A stretch of DNA of 41,582 nucleotides from Runella sp. Lineage in GTDB: Bacteria; Bacteroidota; Bacteroidia; Cytophagales; Spirosomataceae. The first letter of the stretch is position 1; every line of letters begins with the position of its first letter. The notes under the pieces are model-generated. The model was not told where the DNA came from, made no database searches, and saw nothing but the letters and a program-made list of their open reading frames with translations. Location: the NCBI GenBank assembly GCA_023254175.1, contig JALQYJ010000160.1:1-41582 (forward strand), written 5' to 3'. Positions 1 to 9,100 of this stretch are shown here, in pieces. The position numbers and the translations under genes are program-made.

Positions 1-485
1 ACGCCCGCATCTGGCTCAGTAAGTTTGACGCGAATATGTTCGTTTAGGGTTGTACTAAGCTCATAACCAACATAATCAGCTGCTATCGGAAAGGAATGGT
101 GGTCACGGTTGACTATTACGGCCACTTGTACCCGCTTGACCGATACTCCCAAAAAAGGGGAAAGACTATAGGCTAATGTTCGTCCTGTGTTTAGTACATC
201 GTCAACGACAATGATAACTTTTCCGTTGAGCTTCTCTTTTGCCAAATCAAAATTAACTGGACTCAAATGAGGCTGTTCTTTGTTAAGTTCAATTTTCATT
301 AGAAATACATTTAATGGAGAAATTTCCTTTAAATGATTGGCTAGTATTTCAGCCATTTTATAACCTTCACCTACAATTCCTGCAAGTACAATGTCGGTTT
401 CATCCAAATTGCGTTCATAAATTTCAAACGCAATTCGTTTAATTTTTTGATGGGTTTGTTCGAGAGAAAGAATAGAATGTTGCAC
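1..485 (-). CDS. PyrR-like phosphoribosyltransferase, partial (C-terminus beyond window)
   Basis: The frame is open from a GTG at 485 to the left window edge (about 161 codons), so the C-terminus is missing. The PRPP-binding motif VVDDVLNTGRTL is clear, and the later stretch ADYVGYELSTTLNEHI resembles the ADYVGK..PTS..EH segment of PyrR. PyrR-type proteins bind PRPP, and some have uracil phosphoribosyltransferase activity or regulate pyrimidine genes. Whether this one regulates cannot be judged from sequence. The GTG start is chosen because translation VQHSILSLEQ matches the usual family N-terminus and no in-frame ATG lies upstream. It is divergent from the DUF4783 gene at 587, about 100 nt away. 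It could also be a more general type I phosphoribosyltransferase. Confidence 0.85.
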   Translation of the reverse strand, partial: MQHSILSLEQTHQKIKRIAFEIYERNLDETDIVLAGIVGEGYKMAEILANHLKEISPLNVFLMKIELNKEQPHLSPVNFDLAKEKLNGKVIIVVDDVLNTGRTLAYSLSPFLGVSVKRVQVAVIVNRDHHSFPIAADYVGYELSTTLNEHIRVKLTEPDAG

Positions 486-586
486 GGTAAAAAGGGAGTA
501 ATCTATTTTTTTTAAAAGACAAAGGAGTTTGGCACAATTTTAGCCAAGAACTACTTGAAATCAAAAAACAAATTTACGCTTTCATA

Positions 587-1006
587 ATGAAAACCCTTCA
601 AAATATTTTATGGACATTGGTAATTGGGTGTTTATTGAGTGGATTTATTTCCATCTCAACAGCCCGAGACATTGAAATTACAGAAAAGATAAAAGGGTCC
701 ATAAAAAATGGGAATGCCCATAACTTAGCAGTTCATTTTCAGAAAAATTTAGACTTGGTCATTGATGCTGAACACGTTGAGTTTCGTAATGTTCGTGACG
801 AGCAGGCAGAGTTAATACTAAAAAACTTCTTTAAAAAATATCCCCCAAAAGACTTTAAATATGGCTTTCAGGGGACGGCATCAAAGGTTAGATATTGTAC
901 TGCAACCTATCAGGCATTGAATGGGAACACTTTTCAAGTTTATATCCTGATGAAAGTGACTGAAAAAGAATATCTCATCAATACGCTTCATTTTAAGAAA
1001 GAGTAA
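587..1006 (+). CDS. DUF4783 family exported protein
   Basis: A 139-aa protein with an N-terminal hydrophobic signal segment (about residues 8-26, ending near STA). The body, with ITEKIKGSIKNGNAHNLAVHF, the segment around DEQAELILKNFFKKYPP, and a C-terminal YILMKVTEKEYLINTLHF strand, matches the NTF2-like layout of DUF4783, a small periplasmic family common in Bacteroidota and without an established function. It stands alone: the gene to the left is divergent and the gene to the right convergent. The stop is followed at once by a hairpin terminator (1007-1043). The assignment rests on motif resemblance only. Confidence 0.8.
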   Translation: MKTLQNILWTLVIGCLLSGFISISTARDIEITEKIKGSIKNGNAHNLAVHFQKNLDLVIDAEHVEFRNVRDEQAELILKNFFKKYPPKDFKYGFQGTASKVRYCTATYQALNGNTFQVYILMKVTEKEYLINTLHFKKE

Positions 1007-1043
1007 AAACCGCCCTTCCAAACTTGTTGGAGAAGAGCGGTTT
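1007..1043. terminator. Bidirectional hairpin terminator
   Basis: Arms AAACCGCCCTTCC and GGAGAAGAGCGGTTT pair with one mismatch and one bulge around a short loop, between two convergent genes whose stops lie at 1006 and 1052. It can serve both strands. Confidence 0.75.
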
Positions 1044-1051
1044 GGAAAAAT

Positions 1052-1879
1052 TTACTTGATAGTGAAGTTACTGTCTTTGATTCCCTTATTGACCTTCACG
1101 GAAGTTACTTCGGCTTTTGATGAAAACTGCCCATTGCCTTGCTCCCGAATATAAGGTATTTTTACTCCGTTTGAATCCTTGATTTCTTTGTAGCCTGAAA
1201 GGGCAGCATTCATCAATCCGCCTCCCATACCACCCCCAAAACCACCGCGACTACCACCTTGACCTCCTGCTTGCCCACCTTGTTGTCCTTCAGGGCGCTG
1301 CCCACCTTGCCCGTCTTGACGAGGACCTCTCATTCCCTCGCCAGAACCAGCTTTTTTCACTTTTAGACCTGTTTCAACGTCGAAAAATTCATTCCATTTT
1401 CTTCCCTCTGGGATAGCTAATTCTATTTTCCAAGCATCTTTCCCATTTACAGCTTCTTTGCCTACCAATGTTGTTTGCACATTGAACTCGGCATACAACA
1501 ACTCTGGGAATGGAGATGCTTGCAAAATAGCCACCGCAGCATCTTTCCCTTCAAGGGTTCGTGAGTTGGTATTACCCCCAAAACCTGAAGTAATCGACAC
1601 CTTCGTTCCATCACATGTTTGGCGCATTACTTCATTTCCCATCATATACATGACGCTGCTAAATTTGTTGCCTTTTTTAAATTTTACCTCTGATTCCATC
1701 GAACCGCGTTGAGTTTCGGCAATGGTGCTAATAGAAATGTCATCAATTTTTGAAATGGCATCTTTGCCCCCAATAGCCGTCAGGTATTTGTCGATAATTG
1801 CATCTGCTGATGGAGTATCTTGGGCCGAAACGGCACTCATAACTCCAAACATCATGAGACTCAAAAATATTTTTTTCAT
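1052..1879 (-). CDS. LolA-like exported lipoprotein-sorting-type protein with Gly/Gln-rich insert
   Basis: The start is set at the ATG of MKKIFLSLMMFGVMSAVSAQD, which gives a normal signal peptide cleaved after SAQ. A longer reading from 1933 would run through the putative promoter at 1931-1938. The mature protein begins ADAIIDKYLTAIGG, typical of Bacteroidota outer-membrane lipoprotein-sorting (LolA/LolB-like beta-sheet) proteins, and continues with WNEFFDVETGLKVKK. An unusual low-complexity tract of roughly 40 residues rich in Gly, Gln, Arg and Met follows (about residues 180-222). The C-terminal strand KAEVTSVKVNKGIKDSNFTIK is characteristic of the same family. Role in lipid or lipoprotein handling is inferred. 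Final length is 275 aa. Confidence 0.8.
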   Translation of the reverse strand: MKKIFLSLMMFGVMSAVSAQDTPSADAIIDKYLTAIGGKDAISKIDDISISTIAETQRGSMESEVKFKKGNKFSSVMYMMGNEVMRQTCDGTKVSITSGFGGNTNSRTLEGKDAAVAILQASPFPELLYAEFNVQTTLVGKEAVNGKDAWKIELAIPEGRKWNEFFDVETGLKVKKAGSGEGMRGPRQDGQGGQRPEGQQGGQAGGQGGSRGGFGGGMGGGLMNAALSGYKEIKDSNGVKIPYIREQGNGQFSSKAEVTSVKVNKGIKDSNFTIK

Positions 1880-1930
1880 AGTTGTTTTGGTGAATGTTAA
1901 AAGTTGATAAAACTTGGGTTTTAAATCAAA

Positions 1931-1938
1931 CAAATGTA
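1931..1938 (-). promoter_or_regulatory. Putative -7 promoter element TACATTTG
   Basis: TACATTTG on the minus strand fits the Bacteroidota TAnnTTTG element and lies 52 nt before the ATG at 1879. No clear TTTG -33 box is seen. It supports the downstream start for the LolA-like gene. Confidence 0.4.
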
Positions 1939-1959
1939 CGTAAAAAGGAAATTGTTATT

Positions 1960-2874
1960 GTGAGTCATGTAGCTGCATTTTACGAAAATACCGCCCAAAC
2001 TCCACTTCAAATCGTTGAAGACCCCATTTTTATAGAGCGAGGAGTAAAGGTATATATCAAAAGAGACGACTTGATTCATCCCAATATTTCAGGAAACAAG
2101 TGGCGAAAACTTAAATATAATCTTTTAGAGGCAGAAAGAACTGGCTCACAAAAACTACTTACTTTCGGCGGGGCCTTCTCCAATCACATTGCTGCTGTTG
2201 CGGCTGCGGGTCAAGCATTGAACTTTGAAACCATCGGAATTATTCGAGGGGAGGAACTTACTCCCGATTCGAACACGACATTGCAATTTGCAAAAACAGT
2301 TGGAATGCAATTGATTTTTGTGAGTCGTACTGATTATCGAAACAAGGAAGAACTTGAAAATAGGCATGGCAAAGGGGCCTTTATCATCCCAGAAGGTGGC
2401 TCAAACGCGTTAGCCATTGAAGGGGTAAAGGAGGTAATGCAGGAAATCGCAGCTCAATTACCTCAAGAAATAGACTATGTTTGTACAGCACTCGGAACAG
2501 GAGGAACAGCTGCTGGAATTACTTCGGTTTTTGATGGGAGAGTAGTGGTCTTTCCTAGTCTCAAAATAAAAAATGAAGAGGCGGAGCAGATGATTTTACA
2601 GCTTACAAATGTTTGTAAGGGAACGCTTGACATAAAAACGGACTATCATTTTGGAGGGTATGGCAAATCGAATGAAAGGTTACTGGAGTTTATCAAAAAT
2701 TTTGAGCAAATAAATTTAATCCCTTTAGAGCAGGTTTACACAGGAAAAATGATGTTTGGGATTTACGATTTGCTTCTGAAAGGCTATTTTAAGAAGGGAG
2801 ACGTCGTAGTAGTAATACACACAGGAGGCTTACAAGGACGAAACTCATTTTTAGACGAAATAAAAAGAAAATAG
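1960..2874 (+). CDS. 1-aminocyclopropane-1-carboxylate deaminase / D-cysteine desulfhydrase family (PLP enzyme)
   Basis: A tryptophan-synthase-beta-like PLP enzyme. The conserved KRDDLIHPNISGNKWRKLKYN block contains the Schiff-base lysine (the K of GNKWRK), and FGGAFSNHIAAVAAAG and ALGTGGTAAGI are the phosphate and substrate loops. Family members deaminate ACC or desulfhydrate D-cysteine. The GTG at 1960 is preferred because it leaves 14 residues before TPLQ, as in relatives, has AAAGGAA upstream, and gives 304 aa. An in-frame ATG at 1894 would give 326 aa but overlaps the divergent gene's promoter region. Substrate cannot be decided from sequence. The stop overlaps a strong hairpin terminator. 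Confidence 0.85.
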   Translation: MSHVAAFYENTAQTPLQIVEDPIFIERGVKVYIKRDDLIHPNISGNKWRKLKYNLLEAERTGSQKLLTFGGAFSNHIAAVAAAGQALNFETIGIIRGEELTPDSNTTLQFAKTVGMQLIFVSRTDYRNKEELENRHGKGAFIIPEGGSNALAIEGVKEVMQEIAAQLPQEIDYVCTALGTGGTAAGITSVFDGRVVVFPSLKIKNEEAEQMILQLTNVCKGTLDIKTDYHFGGYGKSNERLLEFIKNFEQINLIPLEQVYTGKMMFGIYDLLLKGYFKKGDVVVVIHTGGLQGRNSFLDEIKRK

Positions 2875-2895
2875 CCCCGAAACTCGGGGCTATTT
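2869..2895. terminator. Bidirectional terminator, 12-bp perfect stem
   Basis: AAATAGCCCCGA and TCGGGGCTATTT form a perfect 12-bp stem with an AAC loop. The stem begins just before the stop codon of the PLP enzyme and its T-rich arms allow termination from both sides, fitting the convergent gene ending at 2929. Confidence 0.85.
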
Positions 2896-2928
2896 ATCTA
2901 CCTATTAACAGCCATGAAAACAAATATT

Positions 2929-3468
2929 TTACGCCATAGAAGGCTTGAATGTCAATCGTTGAATACCGTAGTAACTTCCAAATAATACTGAACAGTAAAA
3001 GAAGTCACCCATTACGGTATTGAGAAATAAATTTCCCCAAAAAGTTTGTTGATAAAAAGCCAAACCTGCCGTGTAACAAGCTATAAGGCCCGCCCACGAT
3101 TGTGGATACATTGAGCTTTGAAACCAAACAAAAAAGTTGGTAATGAGAAAGAACGAAATTGAAGCTATAAGACTCGCTACAATAATTCGCCCGAATGTAA
3201 ATTTTTTCAAAAAGAAAATACCAAAGGTGGCAATGAGTACAAATGAAACGTAAGTGGGGAGAGAAGGAGCACCGATGAATAAGTCGCTCAATAACATTGA
3301 TACCATCGGAATCATGAATGCAAAAACCTTACGATTAAACTGGGCTGCGCCGAAGAGTGCAATGGCTCCAATTGGAGTAAAGTTAAATGGATGAGGTAAA
3401 ATCCGAGAAATTGTAGCTAAAAGTATTAGCACAGCTACCGTACTAAATCTCGTAAAAACTGAATTCAT
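2929..3468 (-). CDS. DUF6580 family multi-pass membrane protein
   Basis: A 179-aa protein with about five hydrophobic segments. The N-terminal ISRILPHPFNFTPIGAIALFGAAQF motif region and MLLSDLFIGAP are hallmarks of DUF6580 membrane proteins of Bacteroidota and Acidobacteriota. The fold resembles ECF-transporter substrate-binding (S) components, but no vitamin riboswitch is visible upstream and no ECF ATPase is adjacent. Function is unknown, and transport of a small molecule is only a guess from the architecture. The start at the ATG of MNSVFTRF is natural, with charged residues before the first helix. The 204-nt gap upstream is AT-rich with no recognised feature. Confidence 0.75.
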   Translation of the reverse strand: MNSVFTRFSTVAVLILLATISRILPHPFNFTPIGAIALFGAAQFNRKVFAFMIPMVSMLLSDLFIGAPSLPTYVSFVLIATFGIFFLKKFTFGRIIVASLIASISFFLITNFFVWFQSSMYPQSWAGLIACYTAGLAFYQQTFWGNLFLNTVMGDFFYCSVLFGSYYGIQRLTFKPSMA

Positions 3469-3672
3469 GACTGAGGTAAAAAGTCTCTCGATATGTTTTT
3501 TTTATTTGCTCTTAGATTTCTCTGAACTTGGGTGTAAAGATAAAATGATATTTGTGAAAATAGCAAGAAGTGTGTCAAAAAAACACTAAAAAAATGACAA
3601 ATAGTGGACTAATATTTAAAAAAAATATAAATCTTCAAAATCTATAGGATTTTTACAGAAAAATTTCTAAGA

Positions 3673-4584
3673 TTATAGTTTGAAGTACTGACTCGTATAG
3701 GCTACATGAAAGCCTTCCTTTAGTACCTCTTGATACTCCCCTGAGCTTGTTTGAAGTAGTGGGTTGGTATGATTCAAATGAATAAAGTACACCTTCTTTC
3801 TTTGAGAGATAGGAAGTGGCTTTAAAAGTGAGATGGTTTCTGTCACAAATGGATGTGGCACTTCGCTCATGGGCCGATTGATTTCACCCTCTTTGTAAAA
3901 AGTACCGTCTAATAAAGCATAATCTACGTTTTGGACGAGGTTTTCCAGAGATTGAGTCCATTTTTGCCACTTGTCAATATCGGGTATGAAAACAAGACGC
4001 TTCTGAGAACTGATGATTTCAAATCCGACAGTTTCAGAAAACTCATCACGGTGAGGAACTCTAAATGCTCTCACTTTAAGTCGACTATTCAATTCTAAAG
4101 GTATATTCTCTTGCAATTCCTTTAGTTTAATGTTTTCTAGTTGTACGAGTTGGCTCCAAGGGCCGTTTGATTCTAAATAAGTTTTCATCCGGGGCATGGC
4201 ATAGACTGGAACGGCTTTAGCACCCATTACCTCTCGTCCAAGGTCCATTAGGCCCGTATAATGTCCAATATGGGCATGGGTCAAGAAAATTCCAGACAAA
4301 ACGTTATCCGAATTTTGGGTAATATTTTTCAGGGCTTCGAGTTGGGTCTTAAAATCAGGAGTGGCGTCAAAAATCCAACGTTGCCCCGTACTTGGATCTA
4401 CCAACGCAATGCACGAAACTGCCTGAAACTCCAATTTCTTTGCCCAAACTGCTCTACAGCAGGCTTTGTTGCAACCCGCCTGAGGATAACCGCCGTCTTG
4501 TGCAGTCCCCAATACCACCACGTAAGGCTCTTGGGCGCGTGCGGCTACTATAAATAAGAGTTGAAGAAGTAGATGTTTAATCAT
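3673..4584 (-). CDS. Exported PqqB-like metallo-beta-lactamase-fold hydrolase
   Basis: 303 aa with a signal peptide (MIKHLLLQLLFIVAARAQ). After it, VVVLGTAQDGGYPQAGCNKACC matches the PqqB N-terminus, including the Cys cluster. The metal motif reads THAHIGHYTGL (His103, His105, His108), and the C-terminal FIHLNHTNPLL is also PqqB-like. Canonical MBL proteins have HxHxDH; here the Asp is replaced by Gly. PqqB itself is cytoplasmic and part of PQQ biosynthesis. This exported version stands alone with no other pqq genes, so a role in PQQ synthesis is doubtful and a separate periplasmic hydrolase is more likely. It is transcribed divergently from the SGNH gene. Confidence 0.8.
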   Translation of the reverse strand: MIKHLLLQLLFIVAARAQEPYVVVLGTAQDGGYPQAGCNKACCRAVWAKKLEFQAVSCIALVDPSTGQRWIFDATPDFKTQLEALKNITQNSDNVLSGIFLTHAHIGHYTGLMDLGREVMGAKAVPVYAMPRMKTYLESNGPWSQLVQLENIKLKELQENIPLELNSRLKVRAFRVPHRDEFSETVGFEIISSQKRLVFIPDIDKWQKWTQSLENLVQNVDYALLDGTFYKEGEINRPMSEVPHPFVTETISLLKPLPISQRKKVYFIHLNHTNPLLQTSSGEYQEVLKEGFHVAYTSQYFKL

Positions 4585-4674
4585 AGGTAGTATTTGTCAG
4601 TCGTTGTTTGTAAAATACCAATGGCCAGTAGCTAAATGTACTTCATTTTGGGGAAGTAGGGCGATTTTTTCTTT

Positions 4675-4691
4675 CATTTTTTGAAAAAATG
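4675..4691. repeat. 17-nt palindrome in divergent intergenic region
   Basis: CATTTTTTGAAAAAATG is a near-perfect inverted repeat (7-bp arms around TGA) in the 241-nt region between the divergent PqqB-like and SGNH genes. It may be an operator. It is AT-rich and could be chance. Confidence 0.3.
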
Positions 4692-4825
4692 AGTGATTAA
4701 GTAGGTATTTTCACTACTAGGCTACTCTTTAATAATAGGTTAGATAAATCTACTGTTAACCGACACACCAAACTATTTAATCCACATTTTGAGTTTGATT
4801 CACTTTTCTTACCAATCCTTTGGCT

Positions 4826-6055
4826 ATGCGTAAGCTGTCTTATTCTCTTACTTTCTATTACCTGCTCTTTTTGATAGGTGTTTGTTTAGATGTTTTTGCC
4901 CAAACAAAAACCGACGTTGTGGCTCCTTTCTCTCTTGAAAACGGAGATAGAGTACTTTTTGTGGGAAATTCGTTGATAGAAAACGATGTCCAATTTGGGT
5001 ATTTGGAATTAGCCCTTACGACCCGTTGGCCCAACCGAAATTTGACCTTCAGAAACATCGGTTGGTCGGGTGACAATGTGTTTGGTGACGCGAGAAGTTA
5101 CGTAACAACCCCGCCCACTTCCTACGAACTTCTGATGCAACAAATTACAGAGGCTAAGCCGACGGTAGTTTTTGTAGCCTATGGGGGCATTGAAGCACAG
5201 GAAGGGGAGGAAGGATTGCCACGTTTTAAACAAGGTCTTAATCAACTCATTGATAAAATTGAAAAGTTAGGGGCTAAAACAATTCTGGTTTCTCCCATAC
5301 CGCTATTTTTACCAACTTCTGAAAGTGTTTCACAGAAAAATACTGCGATAGAGACGTACAGTTCGGTGATTGAGCAAATTGCAAAAACCCGAAATAAACG
5401 TTTTATCAATGTATTTAAACCCATTTGGGAAGTGAGTAAACAGTTCGTTATTACTGAAAATGGTGTTCACCTTAATGCGATGGGTTATTATTACTTGGCT
5501 ACAATTCTAGAAAAAGGGCTTGGCTATTCTGACCGAAACGAAGGTGTTATGTTGGATGTATCTAAAAATACGGTAGAAACAAGTGTCCCCACTCAACTCT
5601 TGAGTTCAACAAAAGAGGCAATAAGTTTTGTGGTAAACGAACCCTATTTACCTCTACCCGCCCCGCAAGAAGATGGAAGAACTATCATGGTTGATAATGG
5701 CCGTAAAATGAGTATCAAAGGGCTGAAGAAAGGTTTTTATACCCTAACTTCCGAAAAGCAAGTGATTGCGGTGGCTTCGGCAAAACAATGGGAAGAGGGG
5801 GTGGTTATTCGACAGGGAACATCCTTTGCCCAAGCCGAAGAGTTGAGAAAGAACATTGTTAAAAAAGAGGAGCTATTTTTTTATCAATACCGTCCCTTGA
5901 ACCAAACATACATTTTGGGCTTTCGGTCGTACGAACAAGGGCGGCACAAAAAAGGACTGGAGGAGCAAAATTACCTTATTACGTGGCTAGAAGCGCAAAT
6001 TGCCACCGCTAACCAACCCAAACCAGTTACGTATCAATTAACTCTTTTAAAGTAG
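4826..6055 (+). CDS. SGNH/GDSL-fold exported hydrolase-like protein
   Basis: Start set at the ATG of MRKLSYSL; a TTG two codons upstream is less likely. A signal peptide ends at VFAQ (residue 26). Block I reads LFVGNSLIEN (Ser49) and block II NIGWSGDN. Block III reads YGGIEA, lacking the usual Asn, and block V is ENGVHLN, with Asn where the catalytic Asp is usual (His215 kept). SGNH proteins are esterases or acetylhydrolases, and this type often sits beside PVC-type heme proteins. The second half (residues 230-409) is a beta-rich region without a recognised domain. The PVC-type gene follows 88 nt downstream on the same strand, so co-expression is likely. Catalytic competence is uncertain. Confidence 0.8.
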   Translation: MRKLSYSLTFYYLLFLIGVCLDVFAQTKTDVVAPFSLENGDRVLFVGNSLIENDVQFGYLELALTTRWPNRNLTFRNIGWSGDNVFGDARSYVTTPPTSYELLMQQITEAKPTVVFVAYGGIEAQEGEEGLPRFKQGLNQLIDKIEKLGAKTILVSPIPLFLPTSESVSQKNTAIETYSSVIEQIAKTRNKRFINVFKPIWEVSKQFVITENGVHLNAMGYYYLATILEKGLGYSDRNEGVMLDVSKNTVETSVPTQLLSSTKEAISFVVNEPYLPLPAPQEDGRTIMVDNGRKMSIKGLKKGFYTLTSEKQVIAVASAKQWEEGVVIRQGTSFAQAEELRKNIVKKEELFFYQYRPLNQTYILGFRSYEQGRHKKGLEEQNYLITWLEAQIATANQPKPVTYQLTLLK

Positions 6056-6100
6056 GGTTCTGCTCGTTACTGATTATTTGTTACTGGTAATCTGTTATCA

Positions 6101-6140
6101 AGAGAAACAGTAAACTCAAAACCCCAAACAGTAAACCTCG
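6101..6140 (+). repeat. A/C-rich degenerate tandem repeat before a start codon
   Basis: GAAACAGTAAACTCAAAACC then CCAAACAGTAAACC: the unit AAACAGTAAAC occurs twice, ending a few bases before the ATG at 6144. It resembles the tract at 36299-36350. Confidence 0.5.
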
Positions 6141-6143
6141 ATT

Positions 6144-9100
6144 ATGCAACGTACTACAATCAATAAAACTATTTCGTTGTTGCGAAAAACCTTTCTTTTG
6201 CCTGTTGTTGTTTTAACGACGGCTTTGGTGAATCAGGATAAAAACTGGGACGTGCCAACCCCTGACATTCAAAAAGAACTCGAATCGTTCAAAATAGCCG
6301 ATGGTTTTGAAGTAACCCTTTTTGCGGCAGAGCCATTGGTTGCAAAGCCCATTCAGATGAACTGGGATGCTGAGGGGCGACTATGGGTGGTAAGTAGCAC
6401 AGCCTATCCTCACCTAAAAACGGGGGAACAAGCCAATGATAAAGTGTTTGTGTTGGAAGATACCGATGGTGATGGGAAAGCGGATAAGTCAACCATTTTT
6501 GCCGAAGGACTTCTTACTCCCACAGGCATTTTACCTGGGGACGGTGGCGTCTATGTGGCTAATTCAACCGAAATTCTGCACTTTTCCGATACCGATGGAG
6601 ATGGCAAAGCCGATAAAAGACGTCGTATTTTGAGCGGATTCGGAACCGCCGATACGCACCATTTGATTCATACTTTTCGGTGGGGACCCGAAGGGAGCAT
6701 GTATTTTAATCAATCCATTTATATCTATAGCCACGTCGAAACGCCTTCGGGGATTAAACGGCTTGAAGGGGGAGGAGTCTGGCAATTACGTCCTCAACAA
6801 CTCGACCTCGATATATATGCTAAAGGGCTTATCAACCCGTGGGGCTTGCAGTTTTCGCGCTGGGGTTCGTCGTTTTTAACAGACGGAGCTGGAAATGAAG
6901 GGATTAATTACGCTTTCCCAGGAGCTACGTTTGTGACAGCACCTGGAGCTGAACGTATTTTAAGAGGACTTAACCCAGGTCAACCCAAGCACAGTGGCTT
7001 GGATATTATTTCAGGACGGCATTTGCCCGAATCGTGGGCGGGATCGTTGATTACCAATGATTTTCGTGCCAACCGTATCAATCGATTTAAGTTGGAAGAG
7101 CAAGGCAGCGGGTTTGTGTCTAAACAAGTGGAAGACCTGCTTTGGACGGAGCACGTGGCGTTTCGTCCCGTGGATATTTCGGTAGGACCCGATGGCGCTA
7201 TTTACGTTGCCGACTGGTACAACCCCATTATTCAGCACGGAGAAGTTGATTTCCATGATCCGCGCCGCGACCAAGAACACGGTCGAATTTGGCGTATTGT
7301 GGCAAAGAATCGTCCGTTGGTCAAGAAACCACAACTTACCAAAGCTTCAGTGAACGAACTTTTGGAGATGCTTCGTCAACCCGAAGATTGGACGCGACTC
7401 CAAGCCAAACAAGTTCTCAAAAGTCGAGGTGCGAAAGAGGCGATTCCTGCCCTTGACCAATGGGTAAATAACTTGGATAAAAAAGACCCCAATTACGAGC
7501 ATTTATTATTGGAAGCGTTGTGGACGTATCAAACATTAGATACTGTTAATGAGTCGGTGTTGTTGACGCTTCTCAAAGCCGAAAATCATAACGCCCGTGC
7601 AGCGGCGATTCGGGCATTTCAACTGTGGCATGGTAAAATAAAAGACGAGGCAGGACTTTTAGCCAACGCCGTAAAAGACACCCATCCACGCGTACGATTG
7701 GAGGCCGTAATTGCCCTACGGAAGCTGAAAACCGCAGAAACTGCTCAAAAGGTCTTGGCTGTATTGGATAACTCGATGGATGAATTTTTGGACTTTGCGC
7801 TTTGGGAAACTGTTCGTGCTTTACAACCTCAGTGGCTGTCTCGCCTCAAAACGGAGCCGAATTTTTTGGGCGACGCCAAGAAAACCTCTTTTGCATTAAA
7901 ATCGGTTAACAACGCGGATGCGGTGGCACTTTTGACTCAACTGTATCAAAAGGGGCAAGTGCCAGAAGAATACCAAAAGGATGCGCTTAACTCGATAGCA
8001 AAATGGGGGCAAGTGCCTGAATTGAATACACTTTTTGAGGTTTCGGTAGAGGGTAATGTCTCGCGTGATAAACAAACAGCAGCGCGTATAGGGGCATTGG
8101 CCGAGGCAGCTCAGCAACGAAAAATACAGCCTACCAATGGATTAGGCCGCATTATGGAGTTTGTGAAGAGCGATGATGAAGTAACGGCAACAACTGCCAT
8201 TCGGTTGATTGGGCTGTGGAAAATGGAAGAATTAAGCGAGCAGTTGTTGGGTTTGGTTCAACAAGGTGAAAAACCCGTCAAGAAGGCGGCATTGGTGGCT
8301 TTATCGGCAATGGGTAGTGAAAAATCGAAAAAAATGCTGCTCGACTTAACAGGGTCAAAAAACTCTCCCGAGCTTCGGGTTATGTCAGCGACGCAACTGG
8401 TGGGGCTAGATGCCAGTGAAGCGGCCAAAATTGGCACAGACTTGATGCGGACTGTTCCTGTTGAAACAGACGTAGCCGATTTGTTTAAAGCATTTTTTGC
8501 TACCAAAACGGCGACAGAGGCTTTGTCTGAAGCCATTAATACGCGCAAAATTCCTGAAAATTTTGCCAAAGCCGGGCGTCAATTGATGGGACGAAACATT
8601 CCTTGGACTCGTCGCCGTGCTGATGATGTGGTGCAGTTGGAAAAAGTGCTAGAGGCGTCTGGCGGAATGTTACCCGTTGAAAAAATGCCCCAACAACTCA
8701 ATGATCGTGAAATAACGGCTTTGGCCAAAACAGTGGCCGAAACGGCTGACCCTGCACTGGGTGAAAAAGTATTTAGAAAGTCTGAACTTTTGTGCCAAAC
8801 TTGCCATGCGATTGGTGGTGCTGGTGGACGAATTGGGCCTGATTTGAGCAGTTTGGGGACAAGTTCGCCCGTAGAAACCATCATTCGTTCGGTGTTGTAT
8901 CCTACACTTTCTATCAAAGAAGGCTATGAGCTACAACGAATTGTGAAAAAAGATGGGAGTGAGATGATGGCTTACTTAGTGAGCAACGGAACATCCGAAG
9001 TAGTAGTGCGAGATGTGGCAGGGCAAGAAATTTCACTTGCCAAAAATCAAATCTCAACTATTGAAAAAACCGCAGGTTCGTTGATGCCCGCAGGATTAAC

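Noticed and set aside
3673-4584. Assignment as pqqB of a PQQ biosynthesis operon
   Set aside because: There is a secretion signal, the metal motif is altered and no other pqq gene is adjacent.
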